Of a stretch of DNA of 64,000 nt, positions 1 to 10,515 are shown piece after piece. The position numbers were made by a program, and so were the translations under genes. The stretch comes from Pseudomonas asiatica (lineage in GTDB: Bacteria > Pseudomonadota > Gammaproteobacteria > Pseudomonadales > Pseudomonadaceae): NCBI RefSeq assembly GCF_009932335.1, contig NZ_BLJF01000003.1:124001-188000 (forward strand), written 5' to 3'. The stretch's first letter is position 1, and each line of letters begins with the position of its first letter. Under the pieces are notes generated by a model that worked only from the letters and a program-made list of their open reading frames with translations, was not told where the DNA came from and did not search any database.

Positions 1-172
1 TCAGGCGGGTGCTGCGGAACGAGCGCGCCAGCCCGAGCAGGTGCACGGCCTCAAGCACGCTGGTTTTGCCGCTGCCGTTGGCGCCGTAAAGGATGTTGAT
101 GCGGGGGGACGGTGAGAGTGTCACCGGGTGCAAGTTGCGCACCGCGGTGACCATGATACGTCGAAGAGACAT
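1..172 (-). CDS. recF: DNA replication/repair protein RecF, N-terminal part only
   Basis: RecF is an SMC-like ATPase that loads RecA at gaps covered by single-strand-binding protein. Only the first 57 codons are in the window, and the gene continues off the left edge. The reading begins [16 protein letters not shown] and contains the Walker A motif GANGSGKTS at about residues 29-37. The start is 15 bases after the dnaN stop, in the same direction, giving the classic dnaA-dnaN-recF order. This fragment looks intact. The identification rests on the P-loop and the gene order. Confidence 0.93.
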   Translation of the reverse strand, partial: MSLRRIMVTAVRNLHPVTLSPSPRINILYGANGSGKTSVLEAVHLLGLARSFRSTRL

Positions 173-187
173 TTCGCCTGCTACGGG

Positions 188-1291
188 TTACAGACGCATT
201 GGCATGACAACGTAGGAAGAATCGTCATTGCCAGCTTCCTGCAGCAGGGCGCTGCTGTTGGAATCGGACAGGATCAGACGAACTTGCTCGGTAGTCATTA
301 CGCCCAGCACGTCCAGCAGGTAGCTGACGTTGAAGCCGATTTCCAGCGAGCTACCTTCGTAGTCCACGCTGATTTCTTCTTCAGCTTCTTCCTGCTCGGG
401 GTTGTTGGCCTGGATCTTCAGTTGGCCAGCAGCCAGTTGCAGGCGGATACCGCGGTACTTTTCGTTGGAAAGAATCGCAGTACGGCTGAAGGCTTCACGC
501 AGCGCCTGACGGTCGCCGACCACCAGCTTGTCACCGCCCTTGGGCAGTACGCGCTCGTAGTCCGGGAACTTGCCGTCCACCAGCTTGGAAGTGAAGGTGA
601 ATTCACCGGTGGTGGCGCGAATGTGGTGCTGGCCCAGGACGATGCTGACCATGCCTTCCGGGTCGGTCAGCAGGCGTGCCAGTTCGAGGATACCTTTGCG
701 TGGCACGATGACCTGGTGGCGATCATCCTGCTCGATCGGTGCGCTCATGGAGCACAGCGCCAGGCGATGACCGTCAGTGGACACAGCTCGCAGGGTGTTG
801 CGGGAAACCTCCAGCAGCATACCGTTGAGGTAGTAGCGCACATCCTGCTGGGCCATGGCGAAACTGGTGCGCTCGATCAGGCGGCGCAGCTTGCTCTGTT
901 CCAGGTTGCAGGTCAGCGAGCCCGGGCCTTCTTCCACGGTCGGGAAGTCATTGGCTGGCAGGGTCGACAGGGTAAAGCGGCTGCGGCCGGCCTTGACCAA
1001 CAGTTTCTGCTCGTCGACCTTGATATCGATCAGGACGTCGTTCGGCAGGCTTTTGCAAATGTCCATCAGCTTGCGTGCCGGGACAGTGATTTCGCCAGGC
1101 TCGGCCGGCTCTTCCAGTTGCACGCGGCCTACCAGTTCGACTTCCAGGTCGGTACCAGTCAACGACAGTTGCTGGCCTTGCACGACCAGCAATACGTTGG
1201 ACAGGACCGGCAAGGTCTGGCGGCGCTCGACGACACCGGCGACCAGTTGCAGGGGTTTCAACAGGGCTTCGCGTTGAATGGTGAAATGCAT
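188..1291 (-). CDS. dnaN: DNA polymerase III beta subunit (sliding clamp)
   Basis: The beta clamp is a ring-shaped dimer that holds DNA polymerase III on DNA and serves as the docking platform for Hda, MutS and other clamp-binding proteins. The 367-residue product has the usual length and three repeated clamp folds (about residues 1-120, 130-245 and 250-367). It begins MHFTIQREALLKPLQ and ends in the typical C-terminal stretch SSYVVMPMRL. It lies 40 bases behind dnaA, in the same direction, and is followed closely by recF, so the three are probably transcribed together. Nothing is unusual. Confidence 0.98.
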   Translation of the reverse strand: MHFTIQREALLKPLQLVAGVVERRQTLPVLSNVLLVVQGQQLSLTGTDLEVELVGRVQLEEPAEPGEITVPARKLMDICKSLPNDVLIDIKVDEQKLLVKAGRSRFTLSTLPANDFPTVEEGPGSLTCNLEQSKLRRLIERTSFAMAQQDVRYYLNGMLLEVSRNTLRAVSTDGHRLALCSMSAPIEQDDRHQVIVPRKGILELARLLTDPEGMVSIVLGQHHIRATTGEFTFTSKLVDGKFPDYERVLPKGGDKLVVGDRQALREAFSRTAILSNEKYRGIRLQLAAGQLKIQANNPEQEEAEEEISVDYEGSSLEIGFNVSYLLDVLGVMTTEQVRLILSDSNSSALLQEAGNDDSSYVVMPMRL

Positions 1292-1331
1292 GGTCTAGTC
1301 CCTTGCCTTCAATTAGCTGCGCAGACGGCCA

Positions 1332-2858
1332 TCAGGTCGTCAGCGTCCGCAGCAGGTTCTTGTAGTCCTCGCGGATGTCCGCGTCGGATTCCTTCAGTTC
1401 GTTGATCTTGCGGCAGGCGTGCAGCACGGTCGTATGGTCGCGACCACCGAACATGTCGCCGATTTCCGGCAGACTGTGGTTGGTCAGTTCCTTGGACAGG
1501 GCCATGGCCACCTGGCGTGGACGCGCCACGGAACGCGAACGACGCTTGGACAACAGATCGGAGATCTTGATCTTGTAGTACTCGGCGACGGTACGCTGAA
1601 TGTTATCCACACTGACCAGCTTGTCCTGGAGCGCCAGCAGGTCCTTGAGCGACTCACGAATCAGTTCGATGGTGATGTCGCGGCCCATGAAGTGCGAGTG
1701 AGCGATCACCCGCTTCAATGCGCCTTCCAGTTCACGGACGTTGGAACGGATGCGCTGAGCAATGAAGAAGGCCGCGTCATGCGGCAGTTCGACCTTGGCC
1801 TGGTCGGCCTTCTTCATCAGGATCGCCACGCGGGTTTCCAGCTCTGGTGGCTCGACGGCCACCGTCAGGCCCCAACCAAAGCGCGACTTCAGACGCTCTT
1901 CCAGGCCTTCGATCTCCTTGGGGTAGCGGTCAGAGGTAAGGATTACCTGCTGGCCACCCTCGAGCAGGGCGTTGAAGGTGTGGAAAAACTCTTCCTGCGA
2001 GCGCTCTTTACGGGCAAAGAACTGGATATCGTCGATCAGCAACGCATCCACCGAGCGGTAGAAACGCTTGAATTCGTTGATGGCGTTGAGCTGCAGCGCC
2101 TTGACCATGTCCGCGACGAAGCGCTCCGAATGCAGGTACACGACCTTGGCGTTCGGGTTCTTCTTCAGCAGGTGGTTACCCACAGCATGCATGAGGTGGG
2201 TTTTACCCAGGCCCACACCACCATAAAGGAAGAGCGGGTTGTAACCATGCTTGGGGTTGTCTGCCACCTGCCAGGCAGCCGCGCGCGCCAGCTGGTTCGA
2301 CTTACCTTCGACGAAGGTGTCGAAGGTGAAGGTGCGGTTCAGGTAACTGGTGTGTTTGAGCGCACCTTCAACCTGCACGGTACGCTGTTCGGTCCGGGCA
2401 CTGCCAGACGACGCAGAAGCCGGTTCGGCCATGGCATCGAAGCTGTCACGCGAGGATGGCTCGGCCAGTTCATCGACCAGCACTGGCTCGGCCGCCGCGA
2501 CGGCGACGGGTTCGACCGCTGCCGGCACTGCCTTCTGTGTCTGGCTCTGGGCCAGCGAGGCGGCCACCGCAGCACTTACTGGCGCGTTGGGTGCGGCACG
2601 TGGCGCGGAGCTGCGACGGCTGCCGATCAACAAGGAAAGGGCAGGCGCAATGCCGCTGCCGTTTTCGCCCAACAGCTCGAGCAAACGACCCAGGTACTTT
2701 TCATTGACCCAATCGAGAACGAAACGGTTAGGCGCATAGACGCGCAACTCGTCGCCTTCGGCTTCGACCTGTAGCGGACGGATCCAGGTGTTGAATTGCT
2801 GGGCAGGCAGTTCATCGCGCAGAAGCTCCACGCACTGCTGCCAAAGTTCCACTGACAC
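1332..2858 (-). CDS. dnaA: Chromosomal replication initiator protein DnaA
   Basis: DnaA binds the 9-mer boxes in oriC, oligomerises in its ATP form and opens the origin. The 508-residue product has an N-terminal DnaB/DiaA interaction domain (about 1-85), a low-complexity Ala/Pro/Glu-rich linker (about 90-165), and an AAA+ domain with Walker [11 protein letters not shown] near residue 211 and Walker B LLIDDIQF near 272. The C-terminal DNA-binding domain carries the signature [15 protein letters not shown] near 465. The gene reads away from oriC, and the box-rich intergenic region lies directly upstream, consistent with autoregulation by DnaA. Confidence 0.98.
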   Translation of the reverse strand: MSVELWQQCVELLRDELPAQQFNTWIRPLQVEAEGDELRVYAPNRFVLDWVNEKYLGRLLELLGENGSGIAPALSLLIGSRRSSAPRAAPNAPVSAAVAASLAQSQTQKAVPAAVEPVAVAAAEPVLVDELAEPSSRDSFDAMAEPASASSGSARTEQRTVQVEGALKHTSYLNRTFTFDTFVEGKSNQLARAAAWQVADNPKHGYNPLFLYGGVGLGKTHLMHAVGNHLLKKNPNAKVVYLHSERFVADMVKALQLNAINEFKRFYRSVDALLIDDIQFFARKERSQEEFFHTFNALLEGGQQVILTSDRYPKEIEGLEERLKSRFGWGLTVAVEPPELETRVAILMKKADQAKVELPHDAAFFIAQRIRSNVRELEGALKRVIAHSHFMGRDITIELIRESLKDLLALQDKLVSVDNIQRTVAEYYKIKISDLLSKRRSRSVARPRQVAMALSKELTNHSLPEIGDMFGGRDHTTVLHACRKINELKESDADIREDYKNLLRTLTT

Positions 2859-2879
2859 GGATATCCCCTGAGTTTGAAA

Positions 2880-3364
2880 GCCGGATGAGGCAAAAACAAA
2901 CCGCCATTGTACCGGTCGAGCGTCCAGTTATCCACATGTGGACACGTTAGGAACCATGACAAAACAGCCATTTATCGACCAAAACGGCTTCCTCACACTG
3001 TGAATAAGCCCTGTGGATAAGCAGCCATGAGCGCTATGCACAACCCTGAGGCCAGGTCTGTTGATAACTCCGCTGTGGATAAGCGGCGATTTAATCCACA
3101 GCTTTTGACCACGAAGAAAACAAGCGCAGCACCGGTTGAGAACACAGTTGTAAAACTCTATACAGCCCGGATTTTCTGGCCTCAAGCAGGTTATACACAG
3201 AAGGTTATCCACTTAAGATTTATAGATTCTTCAGAAAAGCTTTTTATATGTCTCTTCTTTTTTTTCATGTTGTCCCCAATTCGTGTGTCCGATCAAGCAC
3301 CCTTGGGGGATGAACAAGCACGCACCGTCCATCACGTGCTCTATATGGAAAGACTGGTTGGAAA
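2880..3364. other. Chromosomal replication origin oriC (dnaA-rpmH intergenic region)
   Basis: This intergenic region between the divergent dnaA and rpmH genes is packed with DnaA boxes. Perfect TTATCCACA boxes are at 2928-2936 (+), 3012-3020 (-) and 3074-3082 (-). TTATACACA at 3191-3199 (+) fits the relaxed consensus. One-mismatch boxes are at 2999-3007, 3059-3067, 3092-3100 and 3205-3213. The boxes are followed by an AT-rich stretch (about 3211-3272) with a long T run, the best candidate for the unwinding element. Known Pseudomonas origins lie between dnaA and rpmH, so the assignment is strong, although the exact edges are approximate. Confidence 0.93.
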
Positions 3365-3393
3365 TTGACCTACGGGCTTGCTTTCTCTAGAAT
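3365..3393 (+). promoter_or_regulatory. Candidate sigma70 promoter of rpmH-rnpA
   Basis: A near-consensus -35 box TTGACC (3365-3370) is followed after exactly 17 bases by a -10 box TAGAAT (3388-3393). It points at rpmH, whose start is 61 bases downstream. It lies at the edge of oriC, so transcription would start next to the origin. Inferred from sequence only. Confidence 0.7.
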
Positions 3394-3453
3394 CGCCGGT
3401 CTCTTAAAAAGGGGGCCATCCCGGCCCGTCGTCGACAAACCAGGTAACACGCC

Positions 3454-3588
3454 ATGAAACGTACTTTCCAACCAAGCACCATCAAGCGCGCGCGCACCCA
3501 CGGCTTCCGTGCCCGTATGGCTACCAAGAACGGCCGCGCTGTTCTGTCGCGTCGTCGTGCCAAAGGCCGTAAGCGTCTGGCCATTTGA
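3454..3588 (+). CDS. rpmH: 50S ribosomal protein L34
   Basis: The product is 44 residues, the normal length for L34. It begins [18 protein letters not shown] and ends in the Lys/Arg-rich tail [13 protein letters not shown] that binds 23S rRNA in the large subunit. It is the first gene rightwards of oriC and is followed 13 bases later by rnpA, the universal bacterial pairing. Confidence 0.98.
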   Translation: MKRTFQPSTIKRARTHGFRARMATKNGRAVLSRRRAKGRKRLAI

Positions 3589-3601
3589 TTTTTCGGCACA
3601 G

Positions 3602-4006
3602 GTGGTGAGTCAGGACTTCAGTCGGGAAAAGCGACTGCTTACACCCCGACATTTCAAAGCGGTCTTCGACTCCCCAACCGGCAAGGTTCCAGGGAAAAAC
3701 CTGCTGATCCTTGCTCGCGAGAACGGCCTCGATCACCCACGCCTTGGCCTGGTGATCGGCAAGAAGAGCGTCAAGCTCGCCGTTCAACGCAACCGCCTCA
3801 AGCGCTTGATGCGCGATTCCTTTCGCCTGAACCAGCAATTGCTTGCCGGGTTGGACATTGTGATCGTCGCGCGCAAGGGATTGGGTGAGATAGAAAACCC
3901 GGAATTGCACCAACACTTTGGCAAACTCTGGAAACGCCTGGCGCGCAGCCGGCCCAGTCCAGCAGTAACCGCCAATTCCGTAGGGGTAGACAGCCAAGAT
4001 GCGTAA
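3602..4006 (+). CDS. rnpA: Ribonuclease P protein component
   Basis: RnpA is the small basic protein that helps the catalytic RNA RnpB cleave the 5' leader from precursor tRNAs. The family signature [18 protein letters not shown] lies at about residues 59-76. I chose the GTG at 3602 as start (134 residues, V-V-S-Q-D-F-S-R). The upstream in-frame start at 3509 would lie inside rpmH, and a second GTG at 3605 is also possible. The 3' end overlaps yidD by eight bases, the arrangement usual in this operon. Confidence 0.95.
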   Translation: MVSQDFSREKRLLTPRHFKAVFDSPTGKVPGKNLLILARENGLDHPRLGLVIGKKSVKLAVQRNRLKRLMRDSFRLNQQLLAGLDIVIVARKGLGEIENPELHQHFGKLWKRLARSRPSPAVTANSVGVDSQDA

Positions 4007-4244
4007 ACTGGCGCTCGTTCCGATCCAGTTTTACCGTTACGCCATTAGTCCTCTGATGGCCAATCACTGTCGTTTCTTCCCCAGTTGCTCCTGTTACGCT
4101 TATGAAGCCATCGAAAACCACGGCCTCTGGCGTGGTGGGTGGCTAGCCGTTCGTCGCCTGGGGCGTTGTCATCCGTGGAACGACGGCGGTTTCGATCCCG
4201 TTCCTCCCGCTCCTTCCTCCCGAACTTCTTCGATAGCCGAGTAA
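3999..4244 (+). CDS. yidD: Membrane protein insertion efficiency factor YidD
   Basis: This 81-residue protein has the conserved core [17 protein letters not shown] (about residues 18-34) and [15 protein letters not shown] (about 46-60), with the invariant cysteines of the YidD/haemolysin family. YidD is a small membrane-associated protein thought to assist YidC-dependent insertion. It overlaps the end of rnpA and stops two bases before yidC, so it is translationally embedded in the rpmH-rnpA-yidD-yidC cluster. Confidence 0.95.
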   Translation: MRKLALVPIQFYRYAISPLMANHCRFFPSCSCYAYEAIENHGLWRGGWLAVRRLGRCHPWNDGGFDPVPPAPSSRTSSIAE

Positions 4245-4246
4245 TC

Positions 4247-5929
4247 ATGGATATTAAACGCACGATCCTGATCGTCGCCCTGGCAATCGTGTCCTACGTC
4301 ATGGTCCTCAAGTGGAACCAGGACTACGGCCAGGCTGCCCTGCCGACTCAGAATACTGCTGCCAGCACCGTTGCCCCGGGTTTGCCGGATGGCGTACCGG
4401 CCGGTAACGCCGGCGCCAGCGCCGATGTGCCAAGCGCCAACGCCGAAACCAGCGCAGCCGAACTGGCACCGGTTGCGGTCAGCAAGGACCTGATCCGGGT
4501 CAAGACCGATGTCCTGGAGCTGGCTATCGATCCGGTCGGTGGTGACATCGTCCAGCTGAACCTGCCGCAGTACCCACGTCGCCAGGACCACCCGGAAATT
4601 CCGTTCCAGCTGTTCGACAACGGTGGCGAACGTGTCTACCTGGCACAAAGCGGCCTGACCGGCGTAAACGGTCCGGATGCCCGCCCTGCCGGTCGCCCTC
4701 TGTACGCTACCGACAAGAAGGGTTACCAGCTGGCCGATGGCCAGGAACAACTGGTGGTCGACCTGAAGTTCAGTGACAACGGCGTCAACTACATCAAGCG
4801 CTTCAGCTTCAAGCGCGGCGAGTACGACCTGACCGTCAGCTATCTGATCGACAACCAGAGCGGTCAGGCCTGGAGCGGCAACATGTTTGCCCAGCTCAAG
4901 CGTGACGCCAGCTCCGATCCGTCGTCGAGTACTGCCACCGGCACCGCCACCTACCTGGGCGCTGCCCTGTGGACTGCTTCCGAGCCTTACAAAAAGGTCT
5001 CGATGAAGGACATCGACAAAGGTAGTTTGAAAGAAAATGTGTCCGGCGGCTGGGTTGCCTGGCTGCAGCACTACTTCGTGACCGCCTGGATTCCGGCCAA
5101 GTCGGACAACAACGTTGTCCAGACCCGCAAGGACAGCCAGGGCAACTACATCATCGGCTACACCGGCCCGGCCATCAGCGTGCCTGCTGGCGGCAAGGTC
5201 GAAACCAGCGCCATGCTGTACGCCGGCCCGAAAATCCAGTCCAAGCTGAAAGAGTTGTCCCCAGGCCTGGAACTGACCGTCGACTATGGCTTCCTGTGGT
5301 TCATCGCCCAGCCGATCTTCTGGCTGCTGCAACATATCCACAGCCTGCTGGGTAACTGGGGCTGGTCGATCATCGTGCTGACCATGCTGATCAAAGGCCT
5401 GTTCTTCCCGCTGTCGGCTGCCAGCTACCGTTCGATGGCGCGCATGCGTGCCGTTGCGCCGAAGCTCGCTGCACTGAAGGAACGCTTCGGTGACGATCGC
5501 CAGAAGATGTCCCAGGCGATGATGGAGCTGTACAAGAAAGAGAAGATCAACCCGCTGGGCGGCTGCTTGCCGATCCTGGTGCAGATGCCAGTGTTCCTGG
5601 CCCTGTACTGGGTACTGCTGGAAAGCGTGGAAATGCGCCAGGCTCCATGGATGCTGTGGATTACCGACCTGTCGATCAAGGATCCGTTCTTCATCCTGCC
5701 GATCATCATGGGCGCCACCATGTTCATCCAGCAGCGCCTGAACCCGACGCCGCCGGATCCGATGCAGGCCAAGGTGATGAAAATGATGCCGATCATCTTC
5801 ACCTTCTTCTTCCTGTGGTTCCCGGCTGGTCTGGTGCTGTACTGGGTTGTGAACAACTGCCTGTCGATCGCACAGCAGTGGTACATCACCCGCAGCATCG
5901 AAGCAGCCACCAAAAAAGCTGCTGCTTGA
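4247..5929 (+). CDS. yidC: Membrane protein insertase YidC
   Basis: YidC inserts and folds inner-membrane proteins, alone or with SecYEG; Fo subunit c (AtpE) is a known substrate of the family. I start at ATG 4247 (MDIKRTILIVALAIVSYV, a membrane anchor) because the longer frame overlaps yidD. That gives 560 residues. A large periplasmic domain (about residues 60-340) is followed by five C-terminal transmembrane segments that include the motif INPLGGCLPILVQMPVF near 435. The size and layout are normal for a Gram-negative YidC. A strong terminator follows. Confidence 0.97.
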   Translation: MDIKRTILIVALAIVSYVMVLKWNQDYGQAALPTQNTAASTVAPGLPDGVPAGNAGASADVPSANAETSAAELAPVAVSKDLIRVKTDVLELAIDPVGGDIVQLNLPQYPRRQDHPEIPFQLFDNGGERVYLAQSGLTGVNGPDARPAGRPLYATDKKGYQLADGQEQLVVDLKFSDNGVNYIKRFSFKRGEYDLTVSYLIDNQSGQAWSGNMFAQLKRDASSDPSSSTATGTATYLGAALWTASEPYKKVSMKDIDKGSLKENVSGGWVAWLQHYFVTAWIPAKSDNNVVQTRKDSQGNYIIGYTGPAISVPAGGKVETSAMLYAGPKIQSKLKELSPGLELTVDYGFLWFIAQPIFWLLQHIHSLLGNWGWSIIVLTMLIKGLFFPLSAASYRSMARMRAVAPKLAALKERFGDDRQKMSQAMMELYKKEKINPLGGCLPILVQMPVFLALYWVLLESVEMRQAPWMLWITDLSIKDPFFILPIIMGATMFIQQRLNPTPPDPMQAKVMKMMPIIFTFFFLWFPAGLVLYWVVNNCLSIAQQWYITRSIEAATKKAAA

Positions 5930-5954
5930 CAGGCTACTGCGCTAGCCTGTGAAT

Positions 5955-5981
5955 AAAAACGCCCCCTAGTGGGGCGTTTTT
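5955..5981 (+). terminator. Rho-independent terminator after yidC
   Basis: A compact hairpin with arms AACGCCCC and GGGGCGTT around the loop CTAGT is followed by a T run. It separates yidC from mnmE. The A-rich left flank means it could also work on the opposite strand. Confidence 0.85.
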
Positions 5982-6016
5982 GCTATCTGTCGTTTTTGTC
6001 GTAGAGGCTTTCCAGC

Positions 6017-7387
6017 ATGAACACTGTGCGTGAAACCATCGCCGCCATCGCCACCGCCCAGGGCCGCGGCGGTGTGGGTATTGTCAGGTTGTCCGGCCCT
6101 CTGGCTGCCAAGGCCGGCCAGTTGATCACCGGCCGTACGCTTACCCCGCGCCACGCCCATTACGGCCCGTTCCGCGACGAGGAAGGCCTGGTGCTGGACG
6201 AAGGGATCGCGCTGTTCTTCCCCGGGCCGAATTCGTTCACCGGCGAGGACGTGCTGGAACTGCAGGGCCACGGTGGCCCGGTGGTGCTGGATATGCTGCT
6301 GCAGCGCTGTGTACAGGTTGGTTGCCGGCTGGCTCGCCCGGGTGAGTTCAGCGAGCGTGCATTCCTCAACGACAAGCTCGACCTGGCCCAGGCCGAAGCC
6401 ATTGCCGACCTGATCGAAGCCAGTTCCAGCCAAGCTGCGCGCAATGCCCTGCGTTCGCTACAGGGGGAGTTCTCCAAGCGCGTGCACTTCCTGACCGATG
6501 CGTTGATTGCGCTGCGCATCTACGTCGAGGCGGCGATCGACTTCCCTGAAGAGGAAATCGACTTCCTCGCCGACGGCCATGTGCTGGCGATGCTCGATAC
6601 CGTGCGGGGCGAGTTGTCCAAAGTACAGCGTGAAGCCGGGCAGGGGGCTTTGCTGCGTGACGGCATGACTGTGGTCATCGCCGGTAGGCCGAATGCTGGC
6701 AAGTCGAGCCTGCTGAACCAGCTGGCCGGGCGGGAAGCGGCCATCGTGACTGATATTGCCGGCACCACGCGGGACATCCTGCGCGAACATATCCACATCG
6801 ACGGCATGCCGCTACACGTGGTCGATACTGCCGGTTTGCGCGACACCGATGACCATGTGGAAAAGATTGGCGTGGAACGTGCCCTGAAGGCCATTGGCGA
6901 GGCAGATCGGGTGTTGTTGGTGGTGGACTCCACCGCGCCCGAGGCCAGCGACCCGTTCGCCCTGTGGCCAGAATTTCTCGACCAGCGGCCAGACCCGGCC
7001 AAGGTGACGCTGATTCGGAACAAGGCTGATCTTAGTGGTGAGCGGGTAGCGCTGGAACAGTGCGATGACGGCCATGTAACGATCACCCTCAGTGCCAAAG
7101 GGGACGATGCAGGGCTGCAGTTGCTGCGTGACCACCTGAAGGCCTGCATGGGTTATGAACAGACGGCCGAGAGTGGCTTCAGCGCTCGCCGGCGCCATCT
7201 GGATGCCCTGCGCCAGGCCAGTGAGCACCTGGAACATGGCCGTGCACAACTGACCCTGGCTGGCGCGGGTGAGCTGTTGGCGGAAGACCTGCGGCAGGCG
7301 CAGCAGGCCCTGGGGGAGATTACCGGGGCATTCAGCTCTGATGACCTGCTGGGGCGGATTTTCTCCAGTTTCTGCATCGGCAAGTAA
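6017..7387 (+). CDS. mnmE: tRNA modification GTPase MnmE (TrmE)
   Basis: MnmE works with MnmG to add the (carboxymethyl)aminomethyl group to C5 of wobble uridine 34 in certain tRNAs. The 456-residue product has the N-terminal formyl-THF-binding domain (about 1-120), helical regions, and an inserted G domain with P-loop [12 protein letters not shown] near 222 and switch DIAGTTRD near 247. The C-terminal catalytic motif CIGK (Cys453) closes the protein. It is monocistronic here, between two terminators. Its partner mnmG lies 570 bases downstream. Confidence 0.98.
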   Translation: MNTVRETIAAIATAQGRGGVGIVRLSGPLAAKAGQLITGRTLTPRHAHYGPFRDEEGLVLDEGIALFFPGPNSFTGEDVLELQGHGGPVVLDMLLQRCVQVGCRLARPGEFSERAFLNDKLDLAQAEAIADLIEASSSQAARNALRSLQGEFSKRVHFLTDALIALRIYVEAAIDFPEEEIDFLADGHVLAMLDTVRGELSKVQREAGQGALLRDGMTVVIAGRPNAGKSSLLNQLAGREAAIVTDIAGTTRDILREHIHIDGMPLHVVDTAGLRDTDDHVEKIGVERALKAIGEADRVLLVVDSTAPEASDPFALWPEFLDQRPDPAKVTLIRNKADLSGERVALEQCDDGHVTITLSAKGDDAGLQLLRDHLKACMGYEQTAESGFSARRRHLDALRQASEHLEHGRAQLTLAGAGELLAEDLRQAQQALGEITGAFSSDDLLGRIFSSFCIGK

Positions 7388-7408
7388 TTCACAGCCAGGC
7401 AAAACCAA

Positions 7409-7438
7409 GAGCCGCTCCTTCGGGAGCGGCTTTTTTTT
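7409..7438 (+). terminator. Rho-independent terminator after mnmE
   Basis: A perfect eight-base stem, GCCGCTCC (7411-7418) and GGAGCGGC (7423-7430), encloses a TTCG tetraloop and is followed by eight T residues. Confidence 0.92.
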
Positions 7439-7495
7439 GCCTCAAATTTCGCAGCTTCTACGGAAATCGCGCCGCACCTGAAGGCTGTGCAGAAC

Positions 7496-7535
7496 CCTGT
7501 GGGAGCGGGTTCACCCGCGAAGAGGCCGGTGCAGG
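7496..7535. repeat. P. putida-type REP element
   Basis: The segment reads CCTGTGGGAGCGGGTTCACC and continues into CGCGAAGAGGCCGGTGCAGG, matching my recollection of the extragenic palindromic (REP) repeat common in P. putida genomes. The internal GCGGGTTCACCCGC arms can form a hairpin. It lies just downstream of the mnmE terminator, a usual location for REP sequences. Confidence 0.75.
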
Positions 7536-7539
7536 TTCA

Positions 7540-7954
7540 CATTTTTTTTATTCACCTACCCCAATCTGCTCTCAGGAGCCCTGTGGAAAACTCGCCTTCA
7601 GCTCCGTTGATAAGCAGGCTTTTTTTCTGAGGACAAACCCGCTTGTGGGTAAACAGCCATTTAATCCACAGGCTAAATCGTGTTATCCATAGCCCTCATG
7701 GTACTCCAGCCACAGGGTTTAATTTTTCTCTACACAGCATGGATAAAGGCCTGCATAAGCTTATCCACAGAAAGGCTTGTGCATAAGAATAAACATAAAA
7801 ACAAAGCTTTTTTAAATTTTTCCTCTTTGATTTCTGTTGGCTGCCACTCATCCACAGACTGGTCAAAATTTGCTCAGACGGTTTCTTTAAAGGGGGTGAA
7901 GTCCCTATACTTGTCCGCTTACCTTCTCTATTCGCAAAAACAGGCACGAGGTGC
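7540..7954. other. Second DnaA-box cluster upstream of mnmG
   Basis: No gene is evident in these 415 bases. The stretch contains one perfect DnaA box TTATCCACA (7761-7769) and a relaxed-consensus box on the other strand (7778-7786). Near matches are TAATCCACA (7662-7670), TTATCCATA (7683-7691) and TCATCCACA (7848-7856). An AT-rich run of A and T tracts lies at 7787-7833. This resembles a secondary origin-like region; plasmid-borne origin activity from more than one locus near dnaA has been described in pseudomonads. It could alternatively titrate DnaA or regulate mnmG. Confidence 0.5.
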
Positions 7955-7957
7955 GTG

Positions 7958-9850
7958 GTGGATTTCCCTTCCCGTTTTGAAGTGATCGTCATCGGCGGCG
8001 GCCATGCCGGTACCGAGGCTGCGCTTGCGTCTGCACGCATGGGTGTGAAAACCCTGTTGTTGACCCATAACGTGGAAACCCTCGGTCACATGAGCTGCAA
8101 CCCCGCCATTGGCGGTATTGGCAAAAGCCATCTGGTCAAAGAGATCGATGCCCTCGGCGGCGCCATGGCGCTGGCCACCGACAAGAGCGGCATCCAGTTC
8201 CGCGTTCTGAACAACCGCAAGGGCCCGGCTGTACGCGCCACCCGTGCACAGGCCGACCGCGCCATCTACAAGGCAGTGGTGCGTGAAATCCTGGAAAACC
8301 AGCCGAACCTGTGGATATTCCAGCAGTCCTGCGACGACCTGATCGTCGAGCAGGACCAGGTCAAAGGCGTGGTGACCCAGATGGGCCTGCGTTTCTTCGC
8401 CGAATCGGTGGTACTGACCACCGGTACCTTCCTCGGCGGGCTTATCCACATTGGTTTGCAAAACCATTCCGGTGGTCGCGCCGGCGATCCACCTTCGATT
8501 GCCCTGGCCCACCGCATGCGTGAACTGCCGCTGCGGGTCGGCCGCCTGAAAACCGGTACCCCGCCACGCATCGACGGCCGCTCGGTGGACTTCTCGGTAA
8601 TGACCGAGCAGCCAGGCGATACGCCGATTCCGGTGATGTCGTTCATGGGCAATGCCCAGATGCACCCGCGTCAGGTGAGCTGCTGGATTACCCACACCAA
8701 TGCGCGCACCCACGAGATCATCGCCTCGAACCTCGACCGTTCGCCGATGTACTCGGGTGTCATCGAAGGTGTTGGCCCGCGCTACTGCCCGTCGATCGAA
8801 GACAAGATCCACCGCTTCGCCGACAAGGAAAGCCACCAGGTGTTCATTGAGCCGGAAGGCCTGACCACCCATGAGCTGTACCCCAACGGTATTTCCACTT
8901 CGCTGCCGTTCGACGTGCAGCTGGAGCTGGTGCGGTCGATCCGTGGCATGGAGAACGCCCACATCGTGCGCCCGGGCTATGCCATCGAATACGACTACTT
9001 CGACCCGCGTGACCTCAAGTACAGCCTCGAGACCAAAGTCATCGGCGGCCTGTTCTTCGCCGGCCAGATCAACGGCACCACCGGTTACGAAGAAGCCGGC
9101 GCCCAAGGTTTGCTGGCCGGGACCAACGCGGCCCTGCGGGCGCAGGGCCGAGACAGCTGGTGCCCGCGCCGCGACGAGGCATACATCGGCGTACTGGTCG
9201 ACGACCTGATTACCCTGGGTACCCAGGAGCCGTACCGCATGTTCACTTCGCGTGCCGAGTACCGCCTGATCCTACGCGAAGACAACGCCGACCTGCGGCT
9301 GACCGAAAAGGGCCGTGAACTCGGCCTGATCGACGACCAGCGTTGGGCCGCCTTCTGCGCCAAGCGCGACGGCATCGAACGCGAGGAGCAGCGCCTGAAG
9401 TCGACCTGGGTACGCCCGAACACCGAGCAAGGCCAGGCGATTGTGGATAAGTTCGGTACCCCGCTCAGCCACGAGTACAGCCTGCTCAACCTGCTGGCGC
9501 GCCCGGAAATCGACTACGCCGGCCTGATCGAGGCAACCGGCGGCGAAGCGATCGATCCACAGGTCGCCGAGCAGGTCGAAATTCGCACCAAGTACGCCGG
9601 CTACATCGACCGCCAGCAGGATGAAATCGCACGTCTGCGCGCCAGCGAAGACACCCGCCTGCCTGTGGATATCGATTACTCGACGATTTCCGGCCTGTCC
9701 AAGGAAATCCAGGGCAAGCTGGGCCAGACCCGTCCGGAAACCCTGGGTCAGGCTTCGCGTATCCCGGGCGTGACCCCGGCGGCGATTTCCCTGTTGCTGA
9801 TTCACTTGAAAAAACGCGGCGCTGGCCGCGAATTGGAGCAAAGCGCTTGA
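7958..9850 (+). CDS. mnmG: tRNA uridine-5-carboxymethylaminomethyl modification enzyme MnmG (GidA)
   Basis: MnmG is the FAD-dependent partner of MnmE in wobble-uridine modification. The product has the dinucleotide-binding motif [12 protein letters not shown] near residue 11, the family signature [13 protein letters not shown] near 90, and a second signature near 370 ([16 protein letters not shown]). I prefer the GTG at 7958 (630 residues, reading MDFPSRF) over the GTG three bases earlier, because the GAGG at 7948-7951 is then better spaced. It overlaps rsmG by four bases. Confidence 0.97.
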   Translation: MDFPSRFEVIVIGGGHAGTEAALASARMGVKTLLLTHNVETLGHMSCNPAIGGIGKSHLVKEIDALGGAMALATDKSGIQFRVLNNRKGPAVRATRAQADRAIYKAVVREILENQPNLWIFQQSCDDLIVEQDQVKGVVTQMGLRFFAESVVLTTGTFLGGLIHIGLQNHSGGRAGDPPSIALAHRMRELPLRVGRLKTGTPPRIDGRSVDFSVMTEQPGDTPIPVMSFMGNAQMHPRQVSCWITHTNARTHEIIASNLDRSPMYSGVIEGVGPRYCPSIEDKIHRFADKESHQVFIEPEGLTTHELYPNGISTSLPFDVQLELVRSIRGMENAHIVRPGYAIEYDYFDPRDLKYSLETKVIGGLFFAGQINGTTGYEEAGAQGLLAGTNAALRAQGRDSWCPRRDEAYIGVLVDDLITLGTQEPYRMFTSRAEYRLILREDNADLRLTEKGRELGLIDDQRWAAFCAKRDGIEREEQRLKSTWVRPNTEQGQAIVDKFGTPLSHEYSLLNLLARPEIDYAGLIEATGGEAIDPQVAEQVEIRTKYAGYIDRQQDEIARLRASEDTRLPVDIDYSTISGLSKEIQGKLGQTRPETLGQASRIPGVTPAAISLLLIHLKKRGAGRELEQSA

Positions 9851-10497
9851 GTTCCCTGGTCACCCCGCAACACGCTGAAGAGTTGTCCACAGGTGCGCGT
9901 CAGCTCGGTGTCGAGCTGAGCGCCGAGCATCACGAGATGCTGCTCGGCTACCTGGCCCTGCTGATCAAATGGAACAAAGCCTACAACCTCACCGCCGTGC
10001 GCGACCCCAACGAGATGGTGTCGCGTCACCTGCTCGACAGCCTCAGTGTCATGCCGTTTATCCACAGCGAGCGTGATAATTGGCTGGATGTCGGCAGTGG
10101 CGGTGGCATGCCCGGTATCCCGTTGGCTATCCTGCATCCACACAAGCGCGTGACGGTGCTGGACGCCAATGGCAAGAAGACCCGCTTCCTGACCCAGGTG
10201 AAAATGGAGCTCAAGTTGGACAACCTCACGGTTATCCACAGCCGGGTCGAAGCCTTCCAGCCGGCACAACCTTTCAGCGGAATCATCTCTCGCGCCTTCA
10301 GCAGCATGGAGAACTTCACCAACTGGACCCGCCACCTGGGCGACACCGGGACGCAATGGCTTGCAATGAAGGGGCTGCATCCTGCCGATGAACTGGTAGC
10401 ATTGCCCGCAGACTTCACAGTGGAAAGCGAGCAGGCCCTGACCGTTCCAGGTTGCCAGGGCCAGCGCCATCTGCTGATACTGCGCCGCAAGGCATGA
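9847..10497 (+). CDS. rsmG: 16S rRNA (guanine-527-N7) methyltransferase RsmG (GidB)
   Basis: RsmG methylates G527 of 16S rRNA using S-adenosylmethionine; loss of the enzyme gives low-level streptomycin resistance in several bacteria. The 216-residue protein has the SAM-binding motif [15 protein letters not shown] at about residues 80-94. Translation starts at a TTG that overlaps the mnmG stop codon (TTGA), implying coupled translation. parA follows after 18 bases, so mnmG-rsmG-parA-parB is probably one transcript. Confidence 0.96.
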   Translation: MSSLVTPQHAEELSTGARQLGVELSAEHHEMLLGYLALLIKWNKAYNLTAVRDPNEMVSRHLLDSLSVMPFIHSERDNWLDVGSGGGMPGIPLAILHPHKRVTVLDANGKKTRFLTQVKMELKLDNLTVIHSRVEAFQPAQPFSGIISRAFSSMENFTNWTRHLGDTGTQWLAMKGLHPADELVALPADFTVESEQALTVPGCQGQRHLLILRRKA

Positions 10498-10515
10498 CTG
10501 GGAACACACGCAACA

